NCBI RefSeq assembly: GCF_014199415.1
Contig: NZ_JACIJN010000010.1
Coordinates: 62,001-126,000, forward strand
From: Sphingomonas endophytica
Lineage (GTDB): Bacteria > Pseudomonadota > Alphaproteobacteria > Sphingomonadales > Sphingomonadaceae
Length of the DNA stretch: 64,000 bases
Direction: 5' to 3'
The notes below the pieces were generated by a model. That model was not told the origin of the DNA. It worked only from the letters and a program-made list of their open reading frames with translations, and searched no databases. Positions within the stretch are counted from its first letter, which is position 1. Each line of letters begins with the position of its first letter. Positions 21,974 through 29,918 of this stretch are shown in pieces. The position numbers and the translations under genes were made by a program.

Positions 21974-22548
21974 GCCGGCACCATCCGCCAGCCGGCACCG
22001 AGCGCGCGGCGCCAGTCGATCAGACCCCAGACCGCGAGCGCGAGATAGACGAGGTAGAGCCCGGCGAAGGGGTAGAGTCCCTTGGCGAGGTAGAGCGGCA
22101 CCGAGGCGAGGTCGACCGCGATCCACAGCCACCAATTCTCGATCGCGCGCCGCGCCATCAGCAGTTGCGCCGCGACGCTGGCGGCCGCGATCCCGGCATC
22201 CCACCAGGGCAGGGCGGCGTCGGTCAGCACGTGCATCGCGCTGCCCCATCCGAGCCAGCACAGCGTGATCCCGCCAAGCCACATGGTGCGGGCACGGGTG
22301 CCGAGCATGTGGACGGCGATGTCGCCGCTGTGTGCCCGCGCGCGCCGCCAGTTGATCCAGCCGTACAGATTGGCGGCGGCGAAGAAGAGCTGGAGCAGGG
22401 CATCCGAATAGAGCCGCGCGCGGAACACCACGATCCCGAGCAGCGCGACCGAGACGATCGCGGTCGGGAAGGTCCAGATGCTGCGCCGCGCGGCCAGCGC
22501 GACACAGGCGATCCCGAGGGCGGTGGCGATCCATTCGGCAGCTGACAT
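21970..22548 (-). CDS. pnuC: Nicotinamide riboside transporter PnuC
   Basis: The 192-residue inner-membrane protein has about seven helices. The PnuC hallmark NLYGWINWRR in the third segment and NWWLWIAVDLASVPLYLAKG in the later segment are both present; the latter carries the tryptophan and aspartate residues of the substrate channel. PnuC carries nicotinamide riboside by facilitated diffusion, trapped inside by phosphorylation. The start is placed at the ATG at 22548, next to a GTG at 22551. The downstream NadR-like kinase overlaps by 4 bp and gives strong support for this substrate rather than thiamine (PnuT) or riboflavin. Confidence 0.92.
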   Translation of the reverse strand: MSAAEWIATALGIACVALAARRSIWTFPTAIVSVALLGIVVFRARLYSDALLQLFFAAANLYGWINWRRARAHSGDIAVHMLGTRARTMWLGGITLCWLGWGSAMHVLTDAALPWWDAGIAAASVAAQLLMARRAIENWWLWIAVDLASVPLYLAKGLYPFAGLYLVYLALAVWGLIDWRRALGAGWRMVPA

Positions 22549-22599
22549 CACCGCGAAACCTAGCCGCGCACCGATGTAAAAACAGCTGTGATTCCCCGC

Positions 22600-22627
22600 T
22601 TGCGCTGCAAATTTCCGCTGATATAAG
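22600..22627 (+). promoter_or_regulatory. Candidate sigma-70 type promoter for tRNA-Pro
   Basis: A -35-like ttgcgc at 22600-22605 and a -10-like tataag at 22622-22627 are spaced by 16 bp and lie 40 bp before the tRNA. Spacing and distance are right for a tRNA promoter. This is pattern reading only. Confidence 0.4.
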
Positions 22628-22666
22628 CCGCGCCCTGTCGACGGAACATCCGCTCGGCACCCTGGT

Positions 22667-22743
22667 CGGGGAATAGCTCAGCCTGGTAGAGCACTGCCTT
22701 CGGGAGGCAGGGGCCGGAGGTTCGAATCCTCTTTCCCCGACCA
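22667..22743 (+). tRNA. tRNA-Pro (anticodon CGG)
   Basis: The 77-nt cloverleaf is complete. The acceptor stem cgggga pairs with tccccg, the D-loop is agctcagcctggtagagc, and the anticodon stem ctgcc/ggcag encloses loop ttcggga with anticodon CGG. The T-arm is ccggaggttcgaatcctctt, and the CCA end is encoded. It decodes CCG, the commonest proline codon in this genome by inspection. A spurious minus-strand reading frame across it gives the familiar GERGFEPP tRNA shadow. Confidence 0.97.
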
Positions 22744-22820
22744 TTTCCTTCGCCGCGGCCGCGCGGCACTATTCTTCCGCTGAAGCGTAGGGACGGCTCA
22801 CCTTCAGGAGCGCGTTTCCG

Positions 22821-23942
22821 ATGAGCGGACCCCGGTTATTCCAGCCACTTGAGATCGGCAGCCTGACGCTCGCCAATCGCATCGTCATCGCGCCGATGTG
22901 TCAATATTCGGCGGTCGACGGCGGCATGACCGACTGGCACACGATTCATCTCGGTCAGCTGGCGCTGTCGGGCGCCGGCATTCTGACGATCGAGGCGACC
23001 GCGGTCGAGCCGGCGGGGCGGATCAGCTACGGCGATGTCGGGCTGTGGGACGATGCAACCGAGGCGGCGATGGCGCGCGTGCTCGAATCGGTGCGGCGTC
23101 ATTCCGACATGCCGATCGCGATTCAGCTGGCGCACGCCGGACGCAAGGCGTCGACCGACCTCCCGTGGAAAGGCGAGCGGCAGATCCCGGCCAGCGATCC
23201 GCACGGCTGGGAGACGGTCGCGCCATCGGCATTGCCCTATGATCCCAAGAACCCCGCGCCGGTGGCGCTCGACCGCGACGCGCTGGCGCGGATCCGCGAC
23301 GCATTTGCCGAATCGGCGAAACGATCGGCGCGGCTCGGACTCGACCTGATCCAGATCCACGCCGCGCACGGCTATCTGCTCCACCAGTTCCTCTCGCCGC
23401 TCTCCAATCGGCGCGACGACGACTATGGCGGGTCGCTGGAGAACCGGATGCGCTTCCCGCTGGAAGTGTATGACGCGGTGCGCGCGGCGTTCCCGGCGGA
23501 GCGGCCGGTGACGGTGCGCGTCTCGGGCAGCGATTGGGTCGAGGGTGGCTGGGATGCCGAACAGACCGTCGCCTTCGCCGAGGCGTTGGAGGCGCGCGGC
23601 TGCGCGGCGATCCATGTGTCCAGCGGCGGGCTCGATCCGCGGCAGCAGATCCCGGTGGGGCCGAACTATCAGGTGCCGCTGGCGCGGGCGGTGAAGCAGG
23701 CGGTGTCGATCCCGGTCGTCGCGGTGGGTCTCATCACCGAGCCGCAGCAGGCCGAGGCGATCGTCGCGACCGGCGACGCCGACATGATCGCGCTGGCGCG
23801 GACGATCCTCTACGATCCGCGCTGGCCGTGGCACGCCGCCGCCGAGCTGGGCGCGCGGGTGAAGGCACCCGACCAGTACCTCCGCTCGCAGCCGCGCCAG
23901 TACAAGCATCTGTTCGACGTCGACGGCTCGGCGGAGGATTGA
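22821..23942 (+). CDS. NADH:flavin oxidoreductase, YqjM-like old yellow enzyme
   Basis: The 373-residue TIM-barrel flavoprotein matches the YqjM subgroup. The N-terminal IVIAPMCQYSA holds the cysteine and tyrosine that tune FMN in this subgroup. The active-site pair is in IHAAHGYLLHQFLSPLSN. The phosphate-binding end of the barrel is GLITEPQQAEAIVATGDADM. It would reduce alpha,beta-unsaturated carbonyls or nitro compounds with NADPH. The physiological substrate is unknown. An AGGAG site precedes the ATG. modA follows after 35 bp, so it may share transcription with the molybdate genes, though no functional link is evident. Confidence 0.92.
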   Translation: MSGPRLFQPLEIGSLTLANRIVIAPMCQYSAVDGGMTDWHTIHLGQLALSGAGILTIEATAVEPAGRISYGDVGLWDDATEAAMARVLESVRRHSDMPIAIQLAHAGRKASTDLPWKGERQIPASDPHGWETVAPSALPYDPKNPAPVALDRDALARIRDAFAESAKRSARLGLDLIQIHAAHGYLLHQFLSPLSNRRDDDYGGSLENRMRFPLEVYDAVRAAFPAERPVTVRVSGSDWVEGGWDAEQTVAFAEALEARGCAAIHVSSGGLDPRQQIPVGPNYQVPLARAVKQAVSIPVVAVGLITEPQQAEAIVATGDADMIALARTILYDPRWPWHAAAELGARVKAPDQYLRSQPRQYKHLFDVDGSAED

Positions 23943-23977
23943 GGGCGACGCGATTGTCTTCGCCGGGGGCGGGTGTC

Positions 23978-24742
23978 ATGAGCGTGGTCATGCGTTTCGT
24001 GCTTTCGCTGCTCGCCCTTTTGCTGATCGCCGGACCCGCGGCGGCGCAGGAGCGCGCGCCGCTGGTACTGGCGGCGGCGAGCATGCAGGAGGCGTTGACC
24101 GATGCCGCCGACGCATGGACCAAGGCGGGGCATGAGCGGCCGCGGCTGTCGTTCGCGGCATCGTCGGCGCTGGCGCGGCAGATCGCGGCGGGTGGGCGCG
24201 CTGATCTGTTCATCTCCGCCGACAGCGACTGGATGGACGATGTCGCGAAGCGCGGGCTGGTCGTGGCCGGAACGCGCGCGGTGCTGGTGCGCAACCAGCT
24301 GGTCGTGGTCTCGCGGCCGGGGCTGCCGCGAGTGGTCGCGACCAAGGGCGCGGCGCTTGGCAAGCTGCTGGGCGGTGGCGCGTTGGCGATGGCCGATCCG
24401 GACAGCGTGCCCGCCGGCAAATATGGGCGCGAGGCGCTGACCCGGCTCGGCGCGTGGAACGTGGTCGCGCCGCGCGTCGTGCGCGCGGAGAATGTTCGCG
24501 CGGCGCTGGCGCTCGTCGAGCGCGGCGCGGCACCTTACGGGATCGTTTATGCCACCGACGCGCGCGCCGCGACCGGCGTGCAGGTCGCCGGCGTGTTCCC
24601 GCCGCGCAGCCATGCGCCGATCGTCTATCCCATCGCGCGGCTGACAGCAGGCGAGAGCGCGGCGGCGGAGGGCTTCCGTCGCTTCCTGTTGTCGCGCGCC
24701 GGGCAGGCGATCCTCGCGCGGCGCGGTTTCTCGACGCGTTGA
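23978..24742 (+). CDS. modA: Molybdate ABC transporter, periplasmic binding protein ModA
   Basis: The 254-residue protein has a signal peptide (hydrophobic residues about 6-22, ending AAAQE) and the ModA pattern LVLAAASMQEALTDAA, FAASSALARQIAAGG, ADLFISADSDWMD and MADPDSVPAGKYGREAL, which line the oxyanion pocket. It captures molybdate, or possibly tungstate, in the periplasm. The start at 23978 puts the signal at the N-terminus; an ATG at 23990 would also work. The stop overlaps a TTG start of modB. It is first in a modABC operon. Confidence 0.93.
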   Translation: MSVVMRFVLSLLALLLIAGPAAAQERAPLVLAAASMQEALTDAADAWTKAGHERPRLSFAASSALARQIAAGGRADLFISADSDWMDDVAKRGLVVAGTRAVLVRNQLVVVSRPGLPRVVATKGAALGKLLGGGALAMADPDSVPAGKYGREALTRLGAWNVVAPRVVRAENVRAALALVERGAAPYGIVYATDARAATGVQVAGVFPPRSHAPIVYPIARLTAGESAAAEGFRRFLLSRAGQAILARRGFSTR

Positions 24743-25422
24743 GCGAGCTGCTGCCGATCGTCCGGCTGACCCTGCTGGTCGGTGGCACCGCGACGCTGGG
24801 GGCGCTGCCGGTCGCGTTCGCGCTGGCGTGGGTGCTGGCGCGGTGGCGGTTTCCGGGCAAGGTGCTGCTCGACGGGCTGGTGCATCTGCCTTTGGTGGTG
24901 CCGCCGGTGGTGACGGGCTGGGTGCTGCTGCTCGCCTTCGCGCCGGCCGGGCCGATCGGGCGCGTGCTGGAGGCGGGGTTCGGGGTCAGCGTATTGTTCC
25001 GCTGGACCGGCGCGGCCATCGCCGCCGGAGTAATGGCGCTGCCGTTGATGGTGCGCGCGATGCGGCTGTCGATCGAGGCGGTCGACCGGCGGCTGGAGCA
25101 GGCGGCGCGGACGCTGGGGGCGACGCGCTGGCGGGCCTATGCGACCGTGACGCTGCCGCTCGCTGCGCCGGGGATCGCGGCGGCGCTGGTGCTGGGGCTG
25201 GCGCGCGCGATCGGCGAGTTCGGCGCGACGATCACTTTCGTGTCGAACGTGCCGGGCGAGACGCAGACCTTGCCGCTCGCGATCTACGCCGCGCTCCAGC
25301 GGCCGGGTGGCGAAAGCGAGGTATGGCGGCTGGCGGCGGTGTCGGTGGCGCTGTCGCTGGTGGCGCTGGTGGTGTCGGAGGCGCTGGTGCGGCGCGCGGG
25401 GCGGGGCGTGCATGTCCTTTGA
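24739..25422 (+). CDS. modB: Molybdate ABC transporter permease ModB
   Basis: The 227-residue inner-membrane permease has about five to six helices. The EAA loop for contact with ModC is EQAARTLGATRWRAYATVTL, and a conserved LARAIGEFGATITFVSNVPG segment marks ModB. The start is a TTG at 24739-24741 that overlaps the modA stop as TTGA. No ATG is available near the N-terminus. The 3' end overlaps modC by 11 bp. The length is normal for ModB. Confidence 0.92.
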   Translation: MSELLPIVRLTLLVGGTATLGALPVAFALAWVLARWRFPGKVLLDGLVHLPLVVPPVVTGWVLLLAFAPAGPIGRVLEAGFGVSVLFRWTGAAIAAGVMALPLMVRAMRLSIEAVDRRLEQAARTLGATRWRAYATVTLPLAAPGIAAALVLGLARAIGEFGATITFVSNVPGETQTLPLAIYAALQRPGGESEVWRLAAVSVALSLVALVVSEALVRRAGRGVHVL

Positions 25423-26017
25423 CGTCGATGTGGTGGCGCGGCGTGGGGAGGCGACGGTCGGCGCGCGCTTCGTGGCGGACGACGGGCTGACGGTGCTGGT
25501 CGGTGCGTCCGGGGCGGGCAAGACCAGCCTACTCGACATGATCGCCGGGCTGCTGCGGCCGGTGTGCGGGCACGTGCGGGTCGGCGGGCGGACGTTGTTC
25601 GATGCCGACTCCGGAATAGACGTCCCGCCCGAGCAGCGGCGCGCGGGCTATGTGTTTCAGGACGCGCGGCTGTTTCCGCACCGGCGCGTGCAGGCGAATC
25701 TTCTGTACGGCGCGCGCGATGCCGCGCGGCTGGCGGAGGTGGCGGCGACGCTCGACATCGCGCCGTTGCTGCGACGCTGGCCGCGGACGTTGTCGGGGGG
25801 CGAGGCGCGGCGGGTGGCGATCGGGCGGGCGTTGCTCAGCGAGCCAGCGTTCCTGCTGCTCGACGAGCCACTGTCGTCGCTCGACCCGGCGCGGCGCGAG
25901 GAGGCGATGCGCGCGATCGAGCGGGTCCGCGACGCGCGCGCGGTGCCGATCCTGATGGTGACCCATGACGCCGCCGAGGCCGAGCGGCTGGGGGACCGGG
26001 TGATTACGATCGGGTAG
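25412..26017 (+). CDS. modC: Molybdate ABC transporter ATPase ModC, short form
   Basis: The 201-residue ATPase has Walker A GASGAGKTS, Q-loop VFQDARLFPH, signature LSGGEARRVAIGRAL and Walker B FLLLDEPLSSLD with the H-loop VTHDAAEAE. It ends immediately after the ATPase core. The C-terminal TOBE/Mop molybdate-binding domain found in the roughly 350-residue ModC of enterobacteria is absent, so feedback by cytoplasmic molybdate through that domain is not possible here. The ATG at 25412 is inside modB. The reading frame start at 25307 is an artefact. Confidence 0.92.
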   Translation: MSFDVDVVARRGEATVGARFVADDGLTVLVGASGAGKTSLLDMIAGLLRPVCGHVRVGGRTLFDADSGIDVPPEQRRAGYVFQDARLFPHRRVQANLLYGARDAARLAEVAATLDIAPLLRRWPRTLSGGEARRVAIGRALLSEPAFLLLDEPLSSLDPARREEAMRAIERVRDARAVPILMVTHDAAEAERLGDRVITIG

Positions 26018-26030
26018 AGCGTTTGTCGTC

Positions 26031-26045
26031 TCCGCTCGCAATGAC
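26031..26045. repeat. Half of a family A repeat
   Basis: The sequence ccgctcgcaatgacg matches one arm of the family A unit, without a partner arm. It is a likely decayed copy between modC and mtgA. Short enough for chance to be possible. Confidence 0.5.
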
Positions 26046-26053
26046 GAACGAGA

Positions 26054-26728
26054 TCAGCGCAAGCAGCTGTCCAGCCCGGTGCGGCGGACCGCGCCGACGT
26101 AGCGCGCGATCTGGTTGCCGCGGCGGCGGACGAAGCCGGTCGGCGCAACCGCCTCGCGCTTCTTCGGCAGCGGAAGCACCGCCGCGATCCGCGCCGCCTC
26201 GACCGGGGTCAGCGTCGCGGCGCTGTGGTGGAAGTAGCGCTGCGCCGCCGCCTCCGCGCCATAAGTGCCGATCCCGGTCTCGGCGATGTTGAGATAGACT
26301 TCCATGATCCGCTGCTTGCCCCAGATCGTCTCGATCAGCAGCGTGAACCATGCCTCCAGCGCCTTGCGCAGATAGCCGCCGCCCTGAAAGAGGAAGGCGT
26401 TCTTCGCGGTCTGCTGGCTGATCGTCGAGCCGCCGCGGATCCGCCGGCCCTCGGCATTGTGCGCCGCCGCCCCGGCGATCGCACGCCAGTCGAAGCCGTG
26501 ATGGCTGCAGAAGTGCGCGTCCTCGCCCGCGATCGCAGCGCGCGGCATGTCGGGATCGATTCGCGACAGCGGCGTCCAGTCCTTGGTCACCGAATGGCCG
26601 CCGACGAGGTCGCCCATCATCGTCATCGTGAACGGTACGGGCACGATCGCGTAGAGGCCGACCCATGCGAGCGACAGCACGACGAAACCGAGAACGATCT
26701 TGAACAGTAGGCGCAGCGCGGTGAACAT
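26054..26728 (-). CDS. mtgA: Monofunctional peptidoglycan transglycosylase MtgA
   Basis: The 224-residue GT51 enzyme polymerises lipid II into glycan strands. A single N-terminal membrane helix (about residues 8-30) anchors it with the catalytic part in the periplasm. Motif 1 is AGEDAHFCSHHGFD, with the catalytic glutamate E69. Motif 2 is GGSTISQQTAKN, then KQRIMEVYLNIAETG (motif with the second glutamate) and further down the AARIAAVLPLP motif. There is no transpeptidase domain, so it is not a PBP. It lies 61 bp downstream of rpoH on the same strand. Confidence 0.95.
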   Translation of the reverse strand: MFTALRLLFKIVLGFVVLSLAWVGLYAIVPVPFTMTMMGDLVGGHSVTKDWTPLSRIDPDMPRAAIAGEDAHFCSHHGFDWRAIAGAAAHNAEGRRIRGGSTISQQTAKNAFLFQGGGYLRKALEAWFTLLIETIWGKQRIMEVYLNIAETGIGTYGAEAAAQRYFHHSAATLTPVEAARIAAVLPLPKKREAVAPTGFVRRRGNQIARYVGAVRRTGLDSCLR

Positions 26729-26789
26729 GCCGCGCGTCGTACCGGCACCGGGCGGGGTCGCTCAACCCCTCCCGGTGCCCGATCATCGA

Positions 26790-27692
26790 TCAGGCGGTGA
26801 GCAGCCGCTTGTCACCCGCGAGCCGCATCATCGCGCGCTGGAGCTTCTCGAACGCGCGCACCTCGATCTGGCGGACGCGCTCGCGCGACACGCCATAGAC
26901 CTGGCTGAGTTCTTCCAGCGTCTTGGGATCGTCGGTCAGGCGGCGCTCGGTGAGGATATGCTTCTCGCGATCGTTGAGATCGCCCATCGCATCCATGAGC
27001 ATGTCGTGGCGGACGTCCTTCTCCTGCTGATCGGCGACGACGCTGTCCTGCAAGGGCGCATCGTCCTGCAACCAGTCCTGCCACTGGCCCTCGCCATCCT
27101 CGCGCATCGAGACGTTGAGCGACGTGTCGCCGCCCATCGCCATACGGCGGTTCATGCTGACCACGTCCGCCTCGGTGACGCCGAGATCGGTGGCGATCTT
27201 CTGGACGTTCTCGGGCGTCAGGTCGCCGTCCTCGAACGCGTCGAGCCGTGCCTTCATGCGGCGCAGGTTGAAGAAGAGCTTCTTCTGCGCCGCGGTGGTG
27301 CCCATCTTCACGAGGCTCCACGAGCGCAGGATGAACTCCTGGATCGAGGCGCGAATCCACCACATCGCATAGGTGGCGAGGCGGAAGCCGCGATCGGGCT
27401 CGAACTTCTTCACGCCCTGCATCAGGCCGATATTGCCCTCGGAGATCAGCTCGCTGACCGGCAGGCCATAGCCGCGATAGCCCATCGCGATCTTGGCGAC
27501 GAGCCGCAGGTGGCTGGTGACGAGCTGCGCCGCGGCGTCGGTGTCGCCATGCTCCTGAAAGCGCTTGGCGAGCATATATTCCTGCTCGGGCGCGAGGATC
27601 GGAAACTTCTTGATCTCCGACAGGTAGCGATTGAGGCTCTGCTCCCCGCCGAGCGCAGGAATCGTCGCGGGGACGTTGCTGCGGGTTGCCAT
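26790..27692 (-). CDS. rpoH: Heat-shock sigma factor RpoH (sigma-32)
   Basis: The 300-residue sigma factor has region 2 with ISEGNIGLMQGVKKFEP and GFRLATYAMWWIRASIQEFI, then the RpoH box QKKLFFNLRRMK that separates it from RpoD. Region 4 has KTLEELSQVYGVSRERVRQI. It directs transcription of chaperone and protease genes after heat or protein-folding stress. The ATG at 27692 follows a GGGAGA/AGGA stretch. Upstream rluD is on the same strand with 71 bp between. No RNA-thermometer structure could be judged by eye. Confidence 0.96.
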   Translation of the reverse strand: MATRSNVPATIPALGGEQSLNRYLSEIKKFPILAPEQEYMLAKRFQEHGDTDAAAQLVTSHLRLVAKIAMGYRGYGLPVSELISEGNIGLMQGVKKFEPDRGFRLATYAMWWIRASIQEFILRSWSLVKMGTTAAQKKLFFNLRRMKARLDAFEDGDLTPENVQKIATDLGVTEADVVSMNRRMAMGGDTSLNVSMREDGEGQWQDWLQDDAPLQDSVVADQQEKDVRHDMLMDAMGDLNDREKHILTERRLTDDPKTLEELSQVYGVSRERVRQIEVRAFEKLQRAMMRLAGDKRLLTA

Positions 27693-27763
27693 GATCCTAA
27701 GTCTCCCTTCCTTGCGGAATACGCGCGACGTGCCCGCTGGCGACGCCGACCCGCGTTCCGTTT

Positions 27764-28711
27764 CTATACGATAAGCTGACTGAACAGTTCCTGCATGTCC
27801 GGCGGCATCGCGCTATCGAAACCCAGCGTTTCGCCGGTGATCGGATGCACGAACCCCAGATGAGCGGCGTGAAGCGCCTGCCGCCGGAAATTCAGCGTGT
27901 CCAGCACCTGTTTGTGAGCATGTTTTGTTCTACCATAAACCGGGTCGCCCAGCAAGGCATGGCCGATCGACGCCATATGGACGCGCACCTGATGCGTGCG
28001 CCCGGTTTCCAGCCGGCATTCGACCAGCGTGGCGTCGCGGAGCAACTCCAGCGTGCGATAATGCGTCACCGCGCGCTTGCCGCCCTGCACGATCGCGACC
28101 TTCTTGCGGTTGTTCGGCGAGCGCGCGAGCGGGGCGTCGACCGATCCCGCCGCCGGCATCGGCCGCCCGCCGACGATCGCGCGGTAGCGGCGGTCGATGC
28201 TGTGCGCGGCGAACTGCTTCGCGAGCCCTTCGTGGGTGCGGTCGGTCTTGGCGGCGACCATCAGCCCGGAAGTGTCCTTGTCGATCCGGTGGACGATCCC
28301 CGGCCGCGCAACCCCGCCAATCCCCGACAGCGAGCCGTGGCAATGGTGAAGCAACGCGTTGACCAATGTCCCATCAAGATTGCCGGCGGCGGGGTGGACG
28401 ACCAGCCCGGCGGGCTTGTCGATGACGATCAGATGCTCGTCCTCGAACGCGACGACGAGCGGGATGTCCTGCGCCTCGTTATGCGCTGGCGTGGGGGCGG
28501 GGACCGCGACCGCGAACCGCTCGCCGCCGCGCGCCTTGCGCGAAGGGTCGCGCATCGCGGTGTCGCCCTGCGAGACCTGCCCGGCGTTGATGAGCACCTT
28601 CAGCCGTTCGCGCGACAGCGTCGGCACCGCGTCGGCGAGCGCACGGTCCACCCGCCAGCCGTCGGCGGCCTGTGCGATCGTCGCTTCGAGAATGATGACC
28701 CCCCGGTCCAT
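27764..28711 (-). CDS. rluD: Large-subunit rRNA pseudouridine synthase RluD type
   Basis: The 315-residue enzyme has an N-terminal S4 RNA-binding domain (residues about 18-75, RVDRALADAVPTLSRERLKV) and the RluA-family catalytic domain. The catalytic aspartate is D144 in VHRIDKDTSGLMV. RluD modifies helix 69 of 23S rRNA (positions 1911, 1915 and 1917 in E. coli numbering). The separate RluC modifies other sites and cannot be fully excluded, but the length and S4 order favour RluD. Its start is only 11 bp from the divergent JAMM gene, so their promoters must overlap. Confidence 0.9.
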   Translation of the reverse strand: MDRGVIILEATIAQAADGWRVDRALADAVPTLSRERLKVLINAGQVSQGDTAMRDPSRKARGGERFAVAVPAPTPAHNEAQDIPLVVAFEDEHLIVIDKPAGLVVHPAAGNLDGTLVNALLHHCHGSLSGIGGVARPGIVHRIDKDTSGLMVAAKTDRTHEGLAKQFAAHSIDRRYRAIVGGRPMPAAGSVDAPLARSPNNRKKVAIVQGGKRAVTHYRTLELLRDATLVECRLETGRTHQVRVHMASIGHALLGDPVYGRTKHAHKQVLDTLNFRRQALHAAHLGFVHPITGETLGFDSAMPPDMQELFSQLIV

Positions 28712-28722
28712 TGCTTTGCTAG

Positions 28723-29184
28723 ATGGCGATGATGGTGAGAATTACAATCGCGCAGCGAAACGAACTGCTGGTGCTGGCCGCGGCGGAGTGCGACGAGGTG
28801 TGCGGCCTGTTGCTCGGCGAGGGGGACGGTGTCACGCGGCTGCTGCCGTGCCGCAACGTCGCTGCCGACCCGGCGGTGCGGTTCGAGATCGACCCGGCGG
28901 CGCTGATCGCGGCGCATCGCACGGCGCGGGGCGGCGGCGCGCGGATCATCGGTCATTATCATTCGCACCCTTCGGGCGTCGCCCGCCCGTCGCCCCGCGA
29001 TGCCGCCGATGCGGCGCCGGACGGGAGCATCTGGCTGATCGTCGCAGGCGCGGCAGTGACGGCGTGGCGCGCGGTGGCGAACGGCGCGGTGCATGGCCGT
29101 TTCGATCCGCTGCGGCTGGACGTAAGCGGTTGCGCCGCGTCGGGCGACTCGCCACAAGGCCATAACGCCATCCCGCCGAGGTAG
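28723..29184 (+). CDS. JAB/MPN domain (JAMM metalloprotease-like) protein
   Basis: The 153-residue protein has the complete JAMM zinc signature: E25 in CDEVCGLLLG, then H80-S-H82, seven residues, S90 and D93 in HYHSHPSGVARPSPRD. In eukaryotes such domains remove ubiquitin. In bacteria they cleave small ubiquitin-like or sulfur-carrier protein tails, or remain uncharacterised. No sulfur-carrier or E1-like gene is adjacent, so the partner is unknown. The C-terminal 25 residues are disordered. ATG codons at 28729 or 28732 could serve as starts. It precedes chpT by 8 bp and is probably in that transcript. Confidence 0.88.
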   Translation: MAMMVRITIAQRNELLVLAAAECDEVCGLLLGEGDGVTRLLPCRNVAADPAVRFEIDPAALIAAHRTARGGGARIIGHYHSHPSGVARPSPRDAADAAPDGSIWLIVAGAAVTAWRAVANGAVHGRFDPLRLDVSGCAASGDSPQGHNAIPPR

Positions 29185-29192
29185 CCTTACCG

Positions 29193-29840
29193 ATGTCCAT
29201 CAGCCCGGTCGATTTTGCTTCGTTGCTCTGCTCGCGGCTGTGCCACGATCTGTTGTCGCCGGTCGGGGCGCTCAACAACGGGCTGGAGCTGCTCAACGAC
29301 GAAACCGACCCCGACATGCGCGCCCGCTGCCTCGAGCTGCTCAACGAAAGCGCGCGGACTTCGGCAAACAAGCTGAAGTTCTTCCGGCTGGCGTTCGGCG
29401 CGGCGGGCGGGTTCGGCGAGCGCGTCGACGTCCGCGAGGCGCGGCAGGCGGTCGAGGCGCTGCTCGGCGACAACAAGCGGCTCAACCTGCAATGGATGGT
29501 CGAGGCGACCGAGCTGCCCAAGGCGGCGGTCAAGGTGCTGCTCAACCTCGCGCTGATCGCGGGCGATACCTTGGTGCGCGGCGGCACGGTCACGATCGGC
29601 ACCGAGGAAAGCGCCGACGCGACCGAGATCGTGCTGCGCGCCGAGGGACCGCGGATCGTGCTCGACCCCGATCTGCGCGCCACGCTGACCGATGGCCCGG
29701 TCGACGACACCGCGGTCGCGCCGCGCGCGGCGGCGGCGTTCCTCGTCCATGAGCTGGTCAGGGAAGCGGGCGGATCGGTGGTGGTCAGCGAGCCGGTGGA
29801 CGGCGCATTGCTGTTCGGCGCAGCGCTGCCGAACCGGTAA
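29193..29840 (+). CDS. chpT: Histidine phosphotransferase ChpT
   Basis: The 215-residue protein resembles Caulobacter ChpT. The phosphorylatable histidine is H18 in LCSRLCHDLLSPVGALNNGL, a DHp-like hairpin follows to about residue 70, and the C-terminal half is a degenerate kinase-like fold without ATP-binding G-boxes. ChpT passes phosphate from the hybrid kinase CckA to CtrA and CpdR, which control the cell cycle, motility and other traits in alphaproteobacteria. The start MSISPVDFASLLCSRL is typical. It is directly followed (78 bp) by cheA and the rest of a chemotaxis-type operon. Confidence 0.9.
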   Translation: MSISPVDFASLLCSRLCHDLLSPVGALNNGLELLNDETDPDMRARCLELLNESARTSANKLKFFRLAFGAAGGFGERVDVREARQAVEALLGDNKRLNLQWMVEATELPKAAVKVLLNLALIAGDTLVRGGTVTIGTEESADATEIVLRAEGPRIVLDPDLRATLTDGPVDDTAVAPRAAAAFLVHELVREAGGSVVVSEPVDGALLFGAALPNR

Positions 29841-29918
29841 ACCAAGCCGTGGCGCGGTAAAGACCCTTTTAACGCCTGTCGTGCGATGCCGTCCGTCTAG
29901 CCAAGGCAACGGGACCGC

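Noticed and set aside
21974..22744. Open minus-strand frame extending the NadR-like kinase to 428 residues, beginning MVGERGFEPPAPASRRQC
   Set aside because: The N-terminal part is the antisense of tRNA-Pro and the rest lies over pnuC in another frame. The kinase starts at 21973.
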